Shown here: piece after piece, positions 1 through 8,461 of the stretch
Position numbering within the stretch: the first letter of the stretch is position 1
Layout of the letters: every line of letters starts with the position of its first letter
Origin: Eubacterium sp.
GTDB taxonomy: Bacteria; Bacillota; Clostridia; Lachnospirales; Lachnospiraceae
Assembly: GCA_022796875.1 (NCBI GenBank)
Contig: JAAWJJ010000001.1
Location: forward strand, 1-64,000
DNA: 64,000 nt
Reading direction: 5' to 3'
Notes under the pieces: generated by a model
The model's input: only the letters and a program-made list of their open reading frames with translations
The model's database searches: none
Told to the model about the DNA's origin: nothing
Position numbers and translations under genes: made by a program

Positions 1-22
1 CTGCCAGGATTACTTTTGCGTA

Positions 23-446
23 CGCAACCGCCCTCGATGCGCCGTCCGGGCGCACTCGGACTTTTGGGGACATCCCTGTCCCCAAATTGCTGTTCAAACA
101 CAGAGCGCTAAGAAAATCTCATTTTCTTCCGCAAGGACAATTGGTTATTATTTTGTACCGGCCTGACATTCCACGTCAATGAAAGCCTGTCCCTATGCTG
201 CCATACTTCTAAAATATTTGAGAGAACTGTAGGTACTGCCGGTACGTCGGTTTCTTCCTTTTACAAAAATGTTGCCAGAACATTCTAGCGTCGATGTTTT
301 CAGGCAGACAGCACAAAACAGGATGGACTGCCCTTGTGCAGGAAAATGAGAGGCTCTTACTTCCGCCGTATTTATGCAGCAATTTGGGGACAGGGATGTC
401 CCCAAAGGCCCGAGTGCGCCCGGACGGCGCATTGAGGGCGGTTGCG
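23..446. repeat. 70-bp inverted repeat pair with internal hairpins
   Basis: Positions 23-92 and 377-446 are reverse complements of each other over 70 bp with about three mismatches. Each arm carries two smaller palindromes, one around GGGGACAGGGATGTCCCC and one around GCGCCCGGACGGCGC. The right arm lies inside a segment (about 340-500) that interrupts a dispersed repeat. The arms therefore look like two copies of a REP-like palindromic element, one nested in another repeat. No transposase is present. Whether the pair is mobile or acts as a structured transcript cannot be decided from sequence alone. Confidence 0.75.
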
Positions 447-577
447 TCAGAAGCCGTAAGATATCCCGGCGGGATTAGAGCCTCCATTTGACGAAACAGG
501 CAGAACAGAATGTTTTGTGTAGGCTGCCGTCCGAAACCACAAAGCAAATGTTCTGATAATATTTTTTATACCAGTTC
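139..577 (-). repeat. dispersed repeat, copy A (interrupted)
   Basis: The stretches 139-340 and 500-577 match, at roughly 80 percent by eye, the reverse complement of 30602-30864. Shared landmarks are the blocks GGTTATTATTTTGTAC, CTGCCGGTACG, CGGTTTCTTCC, ACAAAAATGTTG and CACAAAGCAAATGTTC. About 160 bp containing one arm of the 70-bp inverted repeat interrupts this copy. The repeat reaches into the last codons and stop of the neighbouring MATE gene at 566. Nothing else resembling a real gene is seen in 1-565. Confidence 0.75.
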
Positions 578-1936
578 TTCTGAAATTGTTCCACTGCCTT
601 GTTTTGCCATACGGCGCAGCATTGGAATAGCAAGCAGGATGCTGAGAAGCGTGGTACATATGTCAGCCCCGGTCTGCGCATATAACAAGCCGGTAAGTCC
701 CCACAAAGAATTGAACAGATATAAAAAGGGTATATAAAACAAACACTGGCGGCCCAGGTTGACAAGCATTGCCTGCACGGCTTTTCCGGTTGCCTGGAAT
801 GTTGACATGAGCGTCATCTGTATGCCCATAAACGGAATGATCCATGCATAAGCATGCAGGAAAGCAATTCCGACTTCGATAATAGCAGTATCGCTTGTAA
901 ACGCCCGCATAAAAGCGGAAGCGAGAAATAGAAACGGGATCAGAAGAATCAGGCAAAGGCCGGTTCCTGATAACAATGTAAATTTCAGGGCGGATAACAG
1001 CCGCTTTAAGTTTCCGGCACCGTAATTATATCCGGCAAATGGCATATATCCGGAAACATAACCGATCGTGATCATAAATACCATGCTGATCATTTTTCCG
1101 GCGACTCCGTATGCGGAAATAACATAATCACCGTATCCGGCTGCAAGATTATTCAGTATTACATTGGATAAACTCATGATAATCTGCGAAACGGAAGTCG
1201 GCAGTCCTATTTTTAATACTTCTAAGTAAATTCTTTTGCCTGGCTGAAAATCTTTTGGCTTTATGGAAAGGGAAGTATGCCCTTTTAAAAATATCGTTAT
1301 GTAATAAACGACTGCAAATGCATTGCCTATGATCGTTGCCCAGGCAGCGCCGGCAGCGCCCTGGTGCAATACGAGTATGAATATCGGATCAAGCGCAATA
1401 TTCAATGCCGTACCGATGATCATGCCGATCATAGCCTGCTTTACCTTTCCCTCCGAACGCAGTAAGGCAGGCAGGATAATCTGTAAAATCATAACAAAAC
1501 TGAATCCGACAATGACTCTCAGGTAAGCCCTGGTAGGGCCAATGGTATACTGGCTGGAGCCAAGGGCGTGAAGAATCGGTTCCATCAAAAGAAGACAAAG
1601 AACGGTCATTCCCAAAGTAGCGATCACGGAACTGTATACGGAAACCGCGCTGGTCCGGCGCGCCTCTTCTTTTCTGTCAGCGCCAAGGCATCGCGAAATA
1701 TAAGAGGGCGCACCGTTGCCAAAAATATTGCCGATTGCCTGTATGACCATGAATACAGGGAAAGCCAGGGAAACGGCGCCCAGTTGGACCGGATCATCCA
1801 GTAATCCGATAAAATAGGTGTCTGTCAGATTGTAGATCAAAGATACGATGGTGGACAGCACCGTAGGAATTGCCAGTTTTAAAATTGCTTTGGAAACCGG
1901 CGCGTTGCTCATAAGTTCAAAATTATCACATTTCAT
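566..1936 (-). CDS. MATE family multidrug/cation antiporter
   Basis: This 456-residue polytopic membrane protein is of normal MATE length. It opens with SNAPVSKAILKLAIPTVLSTI, which is typical of MATE exporters, and repeats the two-bundle pattern of about 12 hydrophobic helices. Family members exchange Na+ or H+ for organic cations or drugs across the cytoplasmic membrane; the substrate here is unknown. The start is supported by an AAGGAGG site about 11 bases upstream. The gene is divergent from a TetR-type regulator, the usual arrangement for a repressor-controlled exporter. Its final codons run into a dispersed repeat, which appears to supply the stop codon. Confidence 0.93.
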   Translation of the reverse strand: MKCDNFELMSNAPVSKAILKLAIPTVLSTIVSLIYNLTDTYFIGLLDDPVQLGAVSLAFPVFMVIQAIGNIFGNGAPSYISRCLGADRKEEARRTSAVSVYSSVIATLGMTVLCLLLMEPILHALGSSQYTIGPTRAYLRVIVGFSFVMILQIILPALLRSEGKVKQAMIGMIIGTALNIALDPIFILVLHQGAAGAAWATIIGNAFAVVYYITIFLKGHTSLSIKPKDFQPGKRIYLEVLKIGLPTSVSQIIMSLSNVILNNLAAGYGDYVISAYGVAGKMISMVFMITIGYVSGYMPFAGYNYGAGNLKRLLSALKFTLLSGTGLCLILLIPFLFLASAFMRAFTSDTAIIEVGIAFLHAYAWIIPFMGIQMTLMSTFQATGKAVQAMLVNLGRQCLFYIPFLYLFNSLWGLTGLLYAQTGADICTTLLSILLAIPMLRRMAKQGSGTISEELV

Positions 1937-1998
1937 TAAAATAAAACCTCCTTTTTACATTCTGTAATTTTCCGTGATTACGTAAGCTCTTTTGATCT

Positions 1999-2046
1999 GT
2001 GTTTTAAGAAACACGCGTTGATTATTTATAGTTGTTGTATTATAAT
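1999..2046 (+). promoter_or_regulatory. promoter and candidate TetR operator
   Basis: A near-consensus promoter reads TTGATT at 2018-2023 and TATAAT at 2041-2046 with 17 bp between, pointing at the TetR gene. Just upstream is a perfect inverted repeat, GTGTTT-TAAG-AAACAC, at 1999-2014. It lies between the divergent MATE and TetR genes and is a reasonable operator candidate. The binding protein is inferred. Confidence 0.6.
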
Positions 2047-2140
2047 GTATAGAAATATAGTTCGCAATGGTCAGTTTTATTGTTATGTTGCTTAATACAC
2101 ACAGATTCAAAATTGTGGCGTTAATGGAAAGAGAGGAAAA

Positions 2141-2725
2141 ATGGAAAAGAAGACACGGCAGGATCTTCGCTACAAGAAAACAGAAGCGTTAATACGAAGT
2201 ACTTTTCGGGATATGATACTGGAAATGGATTATGCGCAAATTACGATCCGGGAGCTGACGGAACGGGCGAATATGAACAGAAAGACGTTTTATCTGCATT
2301 ACAATTCCCTGGATAGTTTACTGGGGAGTATGCAGACGGAAATATATGAGATAATATTGCAGTCGCTTTCGGAACTCCGCTTTCCTGAGGATTTTGAAAA
2401 ACTGATCCGCGGGATTTTTTCCTTATGGGATATTTCCGATGAGGCAGATAAAAAGATTCTGTACAGCAGGGGGAACTTTCCGATTGGCAAAAGTCCGGGG
2501 GATTATGCAAGAAAGGCGATGTTTCGCCTTGGGCGCTCCAACGGCTATCTTTCAAAATACAATGCGGAACAGATTGAGCTGGTTGACGCTTATCTGAATG
2601 GGGCAATCACTTTTATCAGTTGGCAGAAGAATGTCAATAAATGGAGCATATCGACGGAAGAGTTAATCTGGTTTACGACAAAACTTATTTCACAAGGGCT
2701 TTTTTCCCTGGAACTGCCGGAGTGA
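2141..2725 (+). CDS. TetR/AcrR family transcriptional regulator
   Basis: The 194-residue protein has an N-terminal helix-turn-helix in residues about 12-60 (ITIRELTERANMNRKTFYLHY), the signature of TetR-type repressors. A ligand-binding helical region follows. The TetR_C-type end with WQKN and a final hydrophobic helix resembles Firmicute regulators of the DhaS group. A GAGAGG ribosome site precedes the ATG. It is transcribed divergently from the MATE exporter and probably represses it and itself through the palindrome between them. Confidence 0.88.
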   Translation: MEKKTRQDLRYKKTEALIRSTFRDMILEMDYAQITIRELTERANMNRKTFYLHYNSLDSLLGSMQTEIYEIILQSLSELRFPEDFEKLIRGIFSLWDISDEADKKILYSRGNFPIGKSPGDYARKAMFRLGRSNGYLSKYNAEQIELVDAYLNGAITFISWQKNVNKWSISTEELIWFTTKLISQGLFSLELPE

Positions 2726-2789
2726 TGACTATGCTAAAGTAGGGCCGATGAGAAGATTTTTATGGATTACGGTGGCGGAGGTGAAGACG

Positions 2790-3287
2790 ATGGAAATAAA
2801 ACTGGAAGAAGTGAAAGCAGATAAAAAAGAGGTTTTGTTCAGGCTTTTACAGTATTCTCTGTATGAAGAAAGCCTGGGGGATCAGAGCGATCTGAATGAA
2901 GACGCTTTGTTTGATTATCCGTGGTTTGAGCGTTATTTTACGGAAGAGGAGAGAGAAGCTTACTTTATCAGAGAATGTGGTACGGACAGGCTGCTGGGGT
3001 TTGTTATGATCAATACATATGTGCAAAGGTGCAGTTATGGACACAGCATAGCGGAATTTATGATACTGCCAAAATTTCGCAGGAATCATATCGGAAAGAA
3101 AGCCGCATTTCAGTGTTTTGGCAAACATGAAGGAAATTGGGAAGTTTCTCCGGCGTATGGAAGCGAGCAGGCGTACTTATTCTGGAAAAATGTAATTAAC
3201 GGATATACAGATGGAAATCATCAATATGGAAACGGTATTTTCGGGTTTTCCACTGTTGCGGCGCACAAAACTTTTCCGCGCGCATAA
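2790..3287 (+). CDS. GNAT-like N-acetyltransferase
   Basis: About 165 residues from the ATG at 2790, chosen because GGAGGTGA lies five bases upstream; an in-frame ATG at 2748 has no ribosome site. The core strand AEFMILPKFRRNHIGKKAA matches the acetyl-CoA-binding segment of GNAT enzymes (beta-4 followed by the R-R-x-x-I-G pyrophosphate loop), at about residues 90-108. Near the C-terminus AYLFWKNVINGY resembles the closing GNAT helix. The substrate cannot be guessed. It follows the TetR gene by 64 bp and could share its transcript. Confidence 0.72.
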   Translation: MEIKLEEVKADKKEVLFRLLQYSLYEESLGDQSDLNEDALFDYPWFERYFTEEEREAYFIRECGTDRLLGFVMINTYVQRCSYGHSIAEFMILPKFRRNHIGKKAAFQCFGKHEGNWEVSPAYGSEQAYLFWKNVINGYTDGNHQYGNGIFGFSTVAAHKTFPRA

Positions 3288-3317
3288 AATGTAGCAAACA
3301 GAAATAATGAGGATTCT

Positions 3318-4298
3318 ATGGCGAAAACGATTATTATTGACGCAGGGCACGGAGGACTGGACAATGGAGCCATGTATCGTGGACGGAAAGAAAAGGACGA
3401 TGCTCTGAAATTAGCCATGTCGCTCGGAGAATTACTGGAAAAAGACGGATATACAGTACAATACACAAGAACAGATGACAGATATCAGTCGCCGTTTGAA
3501 AAAGCACAGATGGGAAATCAAATGGGCGGGGATTTGTTTTTATCGATTCACAGGGATTTTGACGAAGACGGAGAAAAGCAGGGAGCGCGTGCATTTGTTT
3601 TTAAACAGGGAGGCGTGGCAGACATAACGGCGGAAAAAATGCTGCAGAAACTTCAGGAAATTGGATTTGATAATCTTGGGGTTGAGGTAAAAAATGGACT
3701 GGCAATATTAAAACGGACGGTAATGCCGGCAATAATGTTAGAAGTCGGCTATGTAAATTCGGCTGAGGACAACCGGCTGTTTGATACGCAATTCAGCCGC
3801 ATTGTAGTTGCGTTAGCTGATGCGATAGAAGAGGTTTTCCCTCAGAATGACATGGAAACCGAAGAGATATTCCGCTCGAATGACATGGAAACCGAAGAGA
3901 TATTCCGTTCAAATGACATGGAAACTGAAGAGGTATTCCGCTCGAGAGAAGACATGGAAACCGAAGAGGTATATTACCCGGCAGAAGACATGGAAACCGA
4001 AGAATGGAATGATTCGGAACAGACAGAGAATGTATTTTGTGAACCGGAAATGCAGAATATGCAGCTGGAGTACCGTGACCGGAGAAGTTACTGGATTCAA
4101 ACCGGTATTTTCAGTTATTATGAAAATGCTGCTTATCAGAAAGAATTGCTGGAAGACGATGGTTATCCGGTGCAGATTTTTTCTTGTGGATCAGATTTTG
4201 CCGTTCGGGTAGGCACGTATTTTTCAATTGATGATGCGGCGGATATGCAGAAGACGATACGGAATCAGGGATATGATACGCTGATTATATCAGAGTAA
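3318..4298 (+). CDS. N-acetylmuramoyl-L-alanine amidase with SPOR-like C-terminus
   Basis: 326 residues. Residues 1-165 form an Amidase_3 domain: DAGHGG (zinc His11), Glu25, His78 in LSIHRD and catalytic Glu142 in MLEVGYVN. These Zn2+ enzymes cut the lactyl-Ala bond of peptidoglycan. Residues about 177-230 are five acidic repeats built on DMETEE. The last 70 residues (YWIQTGIFSYYENA to YDTLIISE) look like a SPOR domain, which binds denuded glycan strands. There is no signal peptide, so export is unexplained; a sporulation or mother-cell role, or release by lysis, is possible. A GAGG site lies upstream. Confidence 0.9.
   Translation: MAKTIIIDAGHGGLDNGAMYRGRKEKDDALKLAMSLGELLEKDGYTVQYTRTDDRYQSPFEKAQMGNQMGGDLFLSIHRDFDEDGEKQGARAFVFKQGGVADITAEKMLQKLQEIGFDNLGVEVKNGLAILKRTVMPAIMLEVGYVNSAEDNRLFDTQFSRIVVALADAIEEVFPQNDMETEEIFRSNDMETEEIFRSNDMETEEVFRSREDMETEEVYYPAEDMETEEWNDSEQTENVFCEPEMQNMQLEYRDRRSYWIQTGIFSYYENAAYQKELLEDDGYPVQIFSCGSDFAVRVGTYFSIDDAADMQKTIRNQGYDTLIISE
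3846..4004 (+). repeat. in-frame 33-bp tandem repeats within the amidase gene
   Basis: Three 33-bp units encode NDMETEEIFRS or its IF-to-VF variant. Two diverged 36-bp-like units with DMETEEVYYPA and DMETEEW follow. The units differ at only a few bases, so copy number has probably changed recently by slippage. All lengths are multiples of three and keep the reading frame into the SPOR-like domain. Confidence 0.9.
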
Positions 4299-4323
4299 TA
4301 TCCGGATGAATTTTTGTTATCCG

Positions 4324-4358
4324 TGCGGCCGACGGAATCTGGTGTTCCGACAGCCGCA
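4324..4358. terminator. hairpin between convergent genes
   Basis: TGCGGC pairs with GCCGCA, and inside it CGGAA pairs with TTCCG around a 7-base loop. It sits between the convergent amidase and ferredoxin genes and could end transcripts from both sides. A clear T-run is lacking, so factor-independent termination is only possible. Confidence 0.4.
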
Positions 4359-4367
4359 TGGAATCTG

Positions 4368-4556
4368 CTATTTCAGCCTGATTGCGGCTACCGCGCAGTC
4401 TTCGGCAGATTTTTTGGCGCGTTCTTCCATTTCTTTCGGAAGTTCATCATATAATACGTCAATACAGTGTTTTTCATAATTTCTCTTGTAAAGATCAGGA
4501 TAAAGATCTTCACAAATTCCGCATCGGATACAATAATCGGCAAGTTCTATTTTCAT
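4368..4556 (-). CDS. small single-cluster ferredoxin-like protein
   Basis: 62 residues with CIRCGICEDLYP near the N-terminus (C-x2-C-x2-C) and a fourth cysteine at DCAVAAI near the end, matching one [4Fe-4S] ferredoxin fold such as the Fer4_13/Fer4_15 proteins. It lies two bases downstream of the flavoprotein gene 4559-6115 on the same strand, so the two are surely co-transcribed. It is the likely electron donor to that flavoprotein. The partner that reduces it is not in the window. Confidence 0.85.
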   Translation of the reverse strand: MKIELADYCIRCGICEDLYPDLYKRNYEKHCIDVLYDELPKEMEERAKKSAEDCAVAAIRLK

Positions 4557-4558
4557 AT

Positions 4559-6115
4559 TTATAACGCTCCTTTCACATATGCAGCGGCAGAATCTCCTGC
4601 CAACATTCCGGTCGGCATGGAACCAAATACGGTACCTCCTGCATTAGACGGCGGATTTCCGAACAGGCTTGCAGTCGCCATATCGCCGCCTGCGTACAGT
4701 CCTTCGATCGGAAGATTGTTTTGATCCAGAACATTTGCATTTTCGTCGATTGCCAGGCCTCCCAGAGTATCGTAACCGCCGGCCAGGATACGGAAGCAGT
4801 AGATGTGTCCGCTTTCTTCCCGAACCGGTTTTATGTATTTTGGATTTGTTTTGAAGTCTTCGTCAATTCCGGTTTCGGCCGCTTTGTTATATTTCTCAAT
4901 GGTCTTTTTCAAACCGGCTTCTTCAATCCCCATGTACTCGCAGACTTCATGGATCGTATCAAAATGGCACATGTGTTTATTTCCTTTGGCAATGGCTTCG
5001 TCTATTTGTCCGCGGATATTCTGCACGGAAACGCCTTTGAAAATGAAATACACATATCCGTCTTCTACGCTTTTGCCTAATGCCTGGGCGGTATTTTCAT
5101 CAAAGATCATATAACAGGCCATGTTGGTGTTGTTTTGAATCATTGCGGTAGACATTGCCGTATGGTTATTTGACATTTCTTCATTAATAAAGCGTTTTCC
5201 GAGTTCGTTTACACGCAGATAAGGCTGTTCCGTAATGATTTTCACCTGATTTGCGTTCAGCCATGGTGTGTTCGGGCCGATACGGACGCCCGGATTCGGT
5301 ACCTGAGGATCGGCGCTGATGACGATGCCGGTCTTTTTGCCGCCGACTTCCCAGACCGCTTTCTGTCCGTCCCCGTCCTGGCAGCTGTCCGGAAATGTGA
5401 TCAGAACCTGGCCTCCGTCTTTATATGCGTCTTCAAATTTAGTGTTAAGCACGCCTTCTTCTTTCATCATTTCGATATTTCCGCTGATGCCGCCGGAGGC
5501 AACGATCAGCGCTTTACATTTGATGTCGATTTGCGTGCCGTCTTTGTCGTAAGCAACTGCTCCGGTCACTTTGCCGCTCTTTTCGTCCCGGATAATTTTT
5601 TTGATCGGAGTGGAAAAATAAAAATCAACACCCTGTTTTTCCAGCATAAAACGGAGTCTTAATAATGCCAGCGTCATGCCGTGACCCTGTCCGCGTCCGT
5701 TGATAAAATAAATATCGCCGACGTCCAGGCCGTTTGCATGCCCCATCGTATACCCACGCTGATTTCCGTAATCTGCCGGGTCGCGTTCCACTACCATCGG
5801 AGCTTCGATCTTTAACTGATTTAAAAACAGTTCCGGAAATTCCGAGGAATATTTTACCACTTTGCTGATCAGCCCCATATTTGCGCTGTAGTTTGAAAAG
5901 TGTGCCAGTACTTCATAGGCGCTCTTTTGCGCTTCCGGGGTATCCGGCGTGGAACAAAAACACATCGGACAGTTGGAAACTGCTCCGCCCTGCGCCGGGT
6001 ATTTCTCAAAAACCGCGATTTTTAAACCGCCTGCGTTTGCCAGCTTATATGCCGCGCCCATTCCGGCAACGCCGCTGCCCATGACAACAACGTCGGCTTC
6101 TATTGTTTTGTTCAT
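4559..6115 (-). CDS. FAD-dependent fumarate-reductase-like oxidoreductase
   Basis: 518 residues. The N-terminus VVVMGSGVAGMGAA is the GxGxxG FAD-binding motif of the FAD_binding_2/succinate dehydrogenase flavoprotein family. The C-terminus GGYDTLGGLAIDENANV then GLYAGGDMAT and NAGGTVFGSM are the family's FAD-closing motifs. Unlike flavocytochrome c, it has no heme or FMN-binding domain and no signal peptide, so it is probably cytoplasmic and fed by the downstream ferredoxin. Family members reduce C=C bonds of fumarate, urocanate, cinnamates or steroids; the substrate here is unknown. An AAGGAGG site precedes the start. The gene is divergent from the PucR regulator at 6664. Confidence 0.88.
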   Translation of the reverse strand: MNKTIEADVVVMGSGVAGMGAAYKLANAGGLKIAVFEKYPAQGGAVSNCPMCFCSTPDTPEAQKSAYEVLAHFSNYSANMGLISKVVKYSSEFPELFLNQLKIEAPMVVERDPADYGNQRGYTMGHANGLDVGDIYFINGRGQGHGMTLALLRLRFMLEKQGVDFYFSTPIKKIIRDEKSGKVTGAVAYDKDGTQIDIKCKALIVASGGISGNIEMMKEEGVLNTKFEDAYKDGGQVLITFPDSCQDGDGQKAVWEVGGKKTGIVISADPQVPNPGVRIGPNTPWLNANQVKIITEQPYLRVNELGKRFINEEMSNNHTAMSTAMIQNNTNMACYMIFDENTAQALGKSVEDGYVYFIFKGVSVQNIRGQIDEAIAKGNKHMCHFDTIHEVCEYMGIEEAGLKKTIEKYNKAAETGIDEDFKTNPKYIKPVREESGHIYCFRILAGGYDTLGGLAIDENANVLDQNNLPIEGLYAGGDMATASLFGNPPSNAGGTVFGSMPTGMLAGDSAAAYVKGAL

Positions 6116-6395
6116 ATCGGTTTTCCTCCTTAAAAATATTTCTTTTCTTCCTTTGATGATTTCAGTATATCGGAAAGGAGAATTGCTGTGTTTGTAAATT
6201 TTTACAAATATCGGAGAAGAAAGCGACGCGGTTTACAAGTGAATCATAATCTTTAGCGGTGGAACGGTCAGTGACTTCCCTACCCGAAAAAAATATCTTT
6301 CTCTCATTTTTTCAAAGAAGATATCTTGAAAAATGATAGTGTATTAAGTAGAAATGGAGTATAATGAAAAAAATTAATGAAAGGATGGATGGAGG

Positions 6396-6647
6396 ATGCC
6401 TGTTATAAAATGTCCTTAATGTGGAAAAGAAATTTCTGGCAATGTTTTTTTGCAGGAAGCGAATGAAACAGAGATACTCTCCGCGCGTTCGTCAGGTTTT
6501 GCGGCCAGTGTATCAAATAGCTATCAAAGCGTTGTAGAAAAAGGAATAGTTAGAATTGATAACACAATAGATATCGTTAAAAAAATTCTTATAATACCTG
6601 TTATAGTTTTTGGGATTTTTCAGTACATTTTTATAATATTACCATAA
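6396..6647 (+). pseudogene. broken zinc-ribbon small membrane protein
   Basis: The reading frame from ATG 6396 (GGAGG directly upstream) begins MPVIKCP, then TAA at 6417-6419, then CGKEISG, and stays open to 6647. With a sense codon at that position it would read KCPxCGKEIS, the usual start of zinc-ribbon proteins, and it ends in a hydrophobic helix (IIPVIVFGIFQYIF). This looks like one nonsense change in an otherwise intact gene of about 83 codons. Restart at TTG 6450 is possible but would lack the zinc ribbon. A sequencing error is the alternative. Confidence 0.6.
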
Positions 6648-6663
6648 ACATGGAGGAGTTGCC

Positions 6664-8217
6664 ATGATTGTCACATTAAATATTATTGCGGAAAAACTGG
6701 CTGACCTGCATCCGCTTTTTTTCTCGGAGAAGATGCGGCGTTTTGTTGTGGATGGAGTTATGCTGTATTATGATGGAGCCGCGTTAGAAGCGGAGCAGGT
6801 ATATCTGCTTACCGCTTCCCAATGGGAAAGCCTGGATTCGGATATTCAAAAAAACGGGCACTTTCTGCTTCTGGATGACTGTCGTCTGAAAAACAGGAAA
6901 GAACAGTATGCGGATGCGTTTGTTCTTTTGCTTGATAATGGTAACATTCTGGAAGTGGCAAACCGTGTGACGCATATTTTTACCCGTTTGAGCGCATGGG
7001 ACCGCAATTGCCATCAAAGTATCATTGATGGGTGCACTTTGCAGGATATTACGGACAGCCTGTCGGAACTTTGCCCGTATCCGGCGGTTGTATTTGATCC
7101 GAGTTTCCGTATCGTTTCCTATACAAAGAAACATACCGTGCCTGTTGATGAATTTTCCAGTGTGGTGAAAATCGGTTATACGCAGCCGGAACGTATGGAT
7201 GTAATCCATCAGAAAGGGATGTTATCCCGATTAGAACATACGGAACGCTGTATTTTGGACAGTTCTGCGATTGACGCCAAAGATTATGTAGCCTACCGCA
7301 GGCATGCAAAGGGCAACCGTACAGTTGCGTATTCCTGTATTTTTTACAGCAGCCATAAAGCAACGGCGGGAGAGCTGGATCTGGCGGAGTGTTTTTTTCG
7401 GAATCTGGATTTTTATTTTGTGGAAACGTCGCGTTTTTCTCAGGCGAGTAATTTTATGTATGAATACATGCTTTCCGATTTGATAAACAGCCGAAAAGAG
7501 CGGAGCCAAAAGGAACTCACGGATCGGCTGAATTATATTGAATTGCCAAAAGAAAGGAATTTTTTTCTTTTTTTGCTTGATTTCGAAGACGGTATGTCTG
7601 TACCGTTTCGTTATTTATGCGATCAGATTCGTATGGAACATACGTCGTTAAAACCGTTTTTACAGGAATCTGACTTTTTTGTGTTATGTCCTTTTGGCGG
7701 AAACGTGCAGCCGGAAGAGTATGTGAAACGGCTTTCGGACTCCTTTTTTCGTTTTTTACGCAAATATCGGTTCCGGTGTTATGTAAGCAATGAATTTTCC
7801 GATCTGCCGGCAATCTATGATGCAGCGATACAGTGCAGAAGTTTAAAAACATTATTTTCTGAAAAACCGTTGGATTCTGAGTTTGTATATTGTTACAAAG
7901 ACTATTGGTTTCATCATTGTCTGTGTAATCTGGAGCAGGATATGCGGCTTTCTTCTATATTATCGCCGGAATATCTGCGGCTGGTAAAAGCCGATCAGGA
8001 TGCGGGCGGGCGTTATCTTCCGGTTGTAAAAATGTATTTGCGATGCAATTGCGATTATGCAAAAACGGCCGCCGAATTGAAACTGCATCGGAATACGGTG
8101 GCGTACCGTCTGCAAAATCTGTGCCGTGTTGCCGGTTTGGATCTGGAAGACTATAATACGCGGATGGCACTTGATTATTCTATTCGTATTCAAAATTATA
8201 TCGGGAACAGATCCTGA
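6664..8217 (+). CDS. PucR family transcriptional regulator
   Basis: 517 residues with the typical C-terminal PucR helix-turn-helix (VKMYLRCNCDYAKTAAEL, then LHRNTVAYRLQNLCRVAGLD). The preceding region resembles the GGDEF-like/PucR middle domain found in CdaR-type activators. GGAGGAG lies seven bases before the ATG. Such regulators usually activate adjacent catabolic genes in response to a metabolite. It faces away from the flavoprotein-ferredoxin pair, its most plausible target, although the Tad-like operon downstream lies on the same strand. Confidence 0.88.
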   Translation: MIVTLNIIAEKLADLHPLFFSEKMRRFVVDGVMLYYDGAALEAEQVYLLTASQWESLDSDIQKNGHFLLLDDCRLKNRKEQYADAFVLLLDNGNILEVANRVTHIFTRLSAWDRNCHQSIIDGCTLQDITDSLSELCPYPAVVFDPSFRIVSYTKKHTVPVDEFSSVVKIGYTQPERMDVIHQKGMLSRLEHTERCILDSSAIDAKDYVAYRRHAKGNRTVAYSCIFYSSHKATAGELDLAECFFRNLDFYFVETSRFSQASNFMYEYMLSDLINSRKERSQKELTDRLNYIELPKERNFFLFLLDFEDGMSVPFRYLCDQIRMEHTSLKPFLQESDFFVLCPFGGNVQPEEYVKRLSDSFFRFLRKYRFRCYVSNEFSDLPAIYDAAIQCRSLKTLFSEKPLDSEFVYCYKDYWFHHCLCNLEQDMRLSSILSPEYLRLVKADQDAGGRYLPVVKMYLRCNCDYAKTAAELKLHRNTVAYRLQNLCRVAGLDLEDYNTRMALDYSIRIQNYIGNRS

Positions 8218-8294
8218 TATTCGTAAGAACGGAAAATTTTGTAAAAATCTTATTTCGCATTTTTAAATGTGTCTTTGAAATACGCGAAGTCTTT

Positions 8295-8338
8295 TCTTTG
8301 GATTTTTCATTGACAAATCAGAAATCCAAAGATATGAT
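8295..8338 (+). promoter_or_regulatory. promoter with an inverted repeat around the -35 box
   Basis: TTGACA at 8310-8315 and TATGAT at 8333-8338 are 17 bp apart. A perfect 11-bp inverted repeat, TCTTTGGATTT at 8295-8305 and AAATCCAAAGA at 8322-8332, brackets the -35 box and fills the right half of the spacer. A repressor there would block polymerase. The promoter would leave a leader of about 115 bases before the first gene of the Tad-like operon. Confidence 0.7.
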
Positions 8339-8461
8339 AGGGGTGTCTTTTTTATCAAAACAATTTCGCGGTTGTCGTATAAAAGAATTATCTGAAAATT
8401 ACCCTTAAAATCAAACCAATCAAAGAAAGCATGAAATCATGAAAAGTCAGGAGAAAAGTCT

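Noticed and set aside
294..491. 65-codon plus-strand open frame and overlapping minus-strand frames
   Set aside because: They lie wholly inside the repeat elements, and matching frames at 30602-30864 arise from shared DNA, not from protein conservation.
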